Shown: one piece after another, positions 63,153-64,000 of the stretch
How the letters are laid out: every line of letters begins with the position of its first letter
How positions within the stretch are numbered: the stretch's first letter is position 1
Program-made: the position numbers and the translations under genes
Assembly (NCBI GenBank): GCA_024637045.1
Contig: JAGXFX010000007.1
Span: 1-64,000, forward strand
Direction of reading: 5' to 3'
Length of the DNA: 64,000 nucleotides
Source: Soehngenia sp.
GTDB lineage: Bacteria; Bacillota; Clostridia; Tissierellales; Tissierellaceae
The notes under the pieces: generated by a model
Told to the model about the DNA's origin: nothing
The model's input: the letters and a program-made list of their open reading frames with translations, nothing else
Databases searched by the model: none

Positions 63153-63190
63153 ATTTCAGGTATGGAGGATTAATCCTCCATACCTGAAAT
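63153..63190 (-). terminator. 38-nt perfect palindrome overlapping the lipid-kinase stop
   Basis: 63153-63190 is a perfect inverted repeat, its centre GGATTAATCC carrying the TAA stop codon (63170-63172) of the lipid kinase gene. On the minus strand TTTTTTC follows the stem, so it works as a terminator. Part of the hairpin encodes the protein's last residues. Confidence 0.85.
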
Positions 63191-64000
63191 AACCCTCAGG
63201 TGGCCTTTTAAAACACTTAATTCAAGAGGCAGATCTGGTCCCTTCTCCCCATCCACATCACTTTCAAGCTTTTCCCCATCTACAGTCTTTACACTGAGGG
63301 TTTTTGACTTGAAATAGTGTACATCATCTGATTCGGAAAGTTTCCCTGATAACACTGAAGATGTCATCTTCACAGTTTCCGGGATATTAAGCTTCTCTAT
63401 TGCCAGGATATGAAGCACTCCACCACTTAACTCAGCTTCCGGAAAAACAGTTCTGACACCACCCAAAGAATCTATCAGACCTGCAATTAAGACTGATACC
63501 TCTCCTTCCCACTGCTCATCATCCATTTGCAGTTCTACTTGGAATGTTTCGCCATCCATAAACTCCCTTACAGAAGCCAGAAAATATGCAAGTGGTCCCA
63601 GCATTGCCTTTTCCTCGCTTTCAACATCATGAATAGCTTCTGCAATATTACCGACACCAACGATGTTAGTAAAATACCTGTCATTTACCTTTCCGATGTC
63701 AATTGCCTTTTCCTTTCCGATTCCTAGAAGACTTATTGCATCCTCTGGCTTAAGTGGTATCTGGAGAGCTCTTGCAAGATCATTTACCGTTCCCATTGGA
63801 ATTATTCCAAGAAGGGGTGGACTCTCAAGACCCGCCAGACCATTTACTGTCTCATTTACCGTACCGTCACCACCAAGAGATACTACCAGATCAAAACCTT
63901 TATTTCCTGCATCAGAAGCAAATTTAGTGGCATCACCTTTTCCTTCTGTGTAAATCACTTCCATTTCATCATAGTTTTTCTCAAGAACATTTTTAATCAT
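63170..64000 (-). CDS. Diacylglycerol kinase-like lipid kinase (YegS/BmrU), partial
   Basis: The visible 276 residues contain the kinase-like core: VVSLGGDGTVNETVNGL (GGDGT catalytic/nucleotide motif), IIPMGTVNDLAR, then the beta-sandwich domain ending in DVDGEKGPDLPLEL with the typical 'DGE' motif. Only about 25-30 N-terminal residues with the family's early 'NP.SG' block are missing, because the gene continues past the window edge. It phosphorylates diacylglycerol or other lipids. The first ATG at the edge may not be the true start. Confidence 0.9.
   Translation of the reverse strand: MIKNVLEKNYDEMEVIYTEGKGDATKFASDAGNKGFDLVVSLGGDGTVNETVNGLAGLESPPLLGIIPMGTVNDLARALQIPLKPEDAISLLGIGKEKAIDIGKVNDRYFTNIVGVGNIAEAIHDVESEEKAMLGPLAYFLASVREFMDGETFQVELQMDDEQWEGEVSVLIAGLIDSLGGVRTVFPEAELSGGVLHILAIEKLNIPETVKMTSSVLSGKLSESDDVHYFKSKTLSVKTVDGEKLESDVDGEKGPDLPLELSVLKGHLRVISGMED

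Overview
The window reads as chromosome of a low-GC, anaerobic Firmicute of the Clostridia/Tissierellia type. The support is AT-rich intergenic DNA, strong AGGAGG-type ribosome binding sites, a bcd-etfB-etfA cluster, a separate hisZ with short hisG, a DUF1846 protein and a clostripain-family protease. Species cannot be named from this alone. No rRNA, tRNA, CRISPR array, prophage or insertion sequence was seen. Most genes lie on the minus strand.

Layout. 1-5.6 kb: possible small RNA, VOC protein, internally duplicated lipoprotein, hotdog thioesterase, three membrane proteins, D-threonine-aldolase-like enzyme. 5.6-16.6 kb: cytoplasmic alpha-amylase, phosphoesterase, a MacAB-like exporter operon that includes a B12-binding protein, then a potassium locus (KtrAB-like transporter, KdpDE-like two-component system, degenerate RCK-like membrane protein). 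16.7-17.1 kb: decayed SLH/chagasin-like gene. 17.1-32.3 kb: SDR oxidoreductase, DUF1846 protein, threonine aldolase, membrane-anchored C11 protease, MarR-controlled heterodimeric ABC exporter, SLC13-type permease, PhoH ATPase and an unknown membrane-anchored protein. 32.4-36.8 kb: ribDE-BA-H with FMN riboswitch and a trailing HAD phosphatase. 36.8-45.4 kb: a complete histidine operon hisZGDCBHAF-IE-PHP phosphatase. 45.6-48.7 kb: bcd-etfBA on the plus strand. 48.8-54.5 kb: an accessory island of acetyltransferases and small enzymes, partly duplicated and decaying. 54.7-64 kb: small enzymes, transporters, EFR1 ferredoxin, geranylgeranyl-reductase-like flavoprotein, XRE/DUF2975 pair, and a lipid kinase cut by the window edge.

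The two strongest unusual signals are regulatory or recoding. First, the DUF5714 gene has its only good ribosome binding site 11 codons upstream of an in-frame UGA that follows a Cys codon; a hairpin with bacterial SECIS geometry starts just after it, so this looks like a selenoprotein. Second, the histidine operon has a perfect promoter and then a 19-residue leader peptide with three consecutive His codons, followed by competing stems and a Rho-independent terminator. That is a translation-coupled attenuator where a T-box would be the usual Firmicute solution.

Other linked themes are: histidine and riboflavin pathways each complete or nearly complete within one operon; potassium uptake genes co-transcribed with their presumed sensor; and a multidrug exporter with its own repressor and a well-defined operator.
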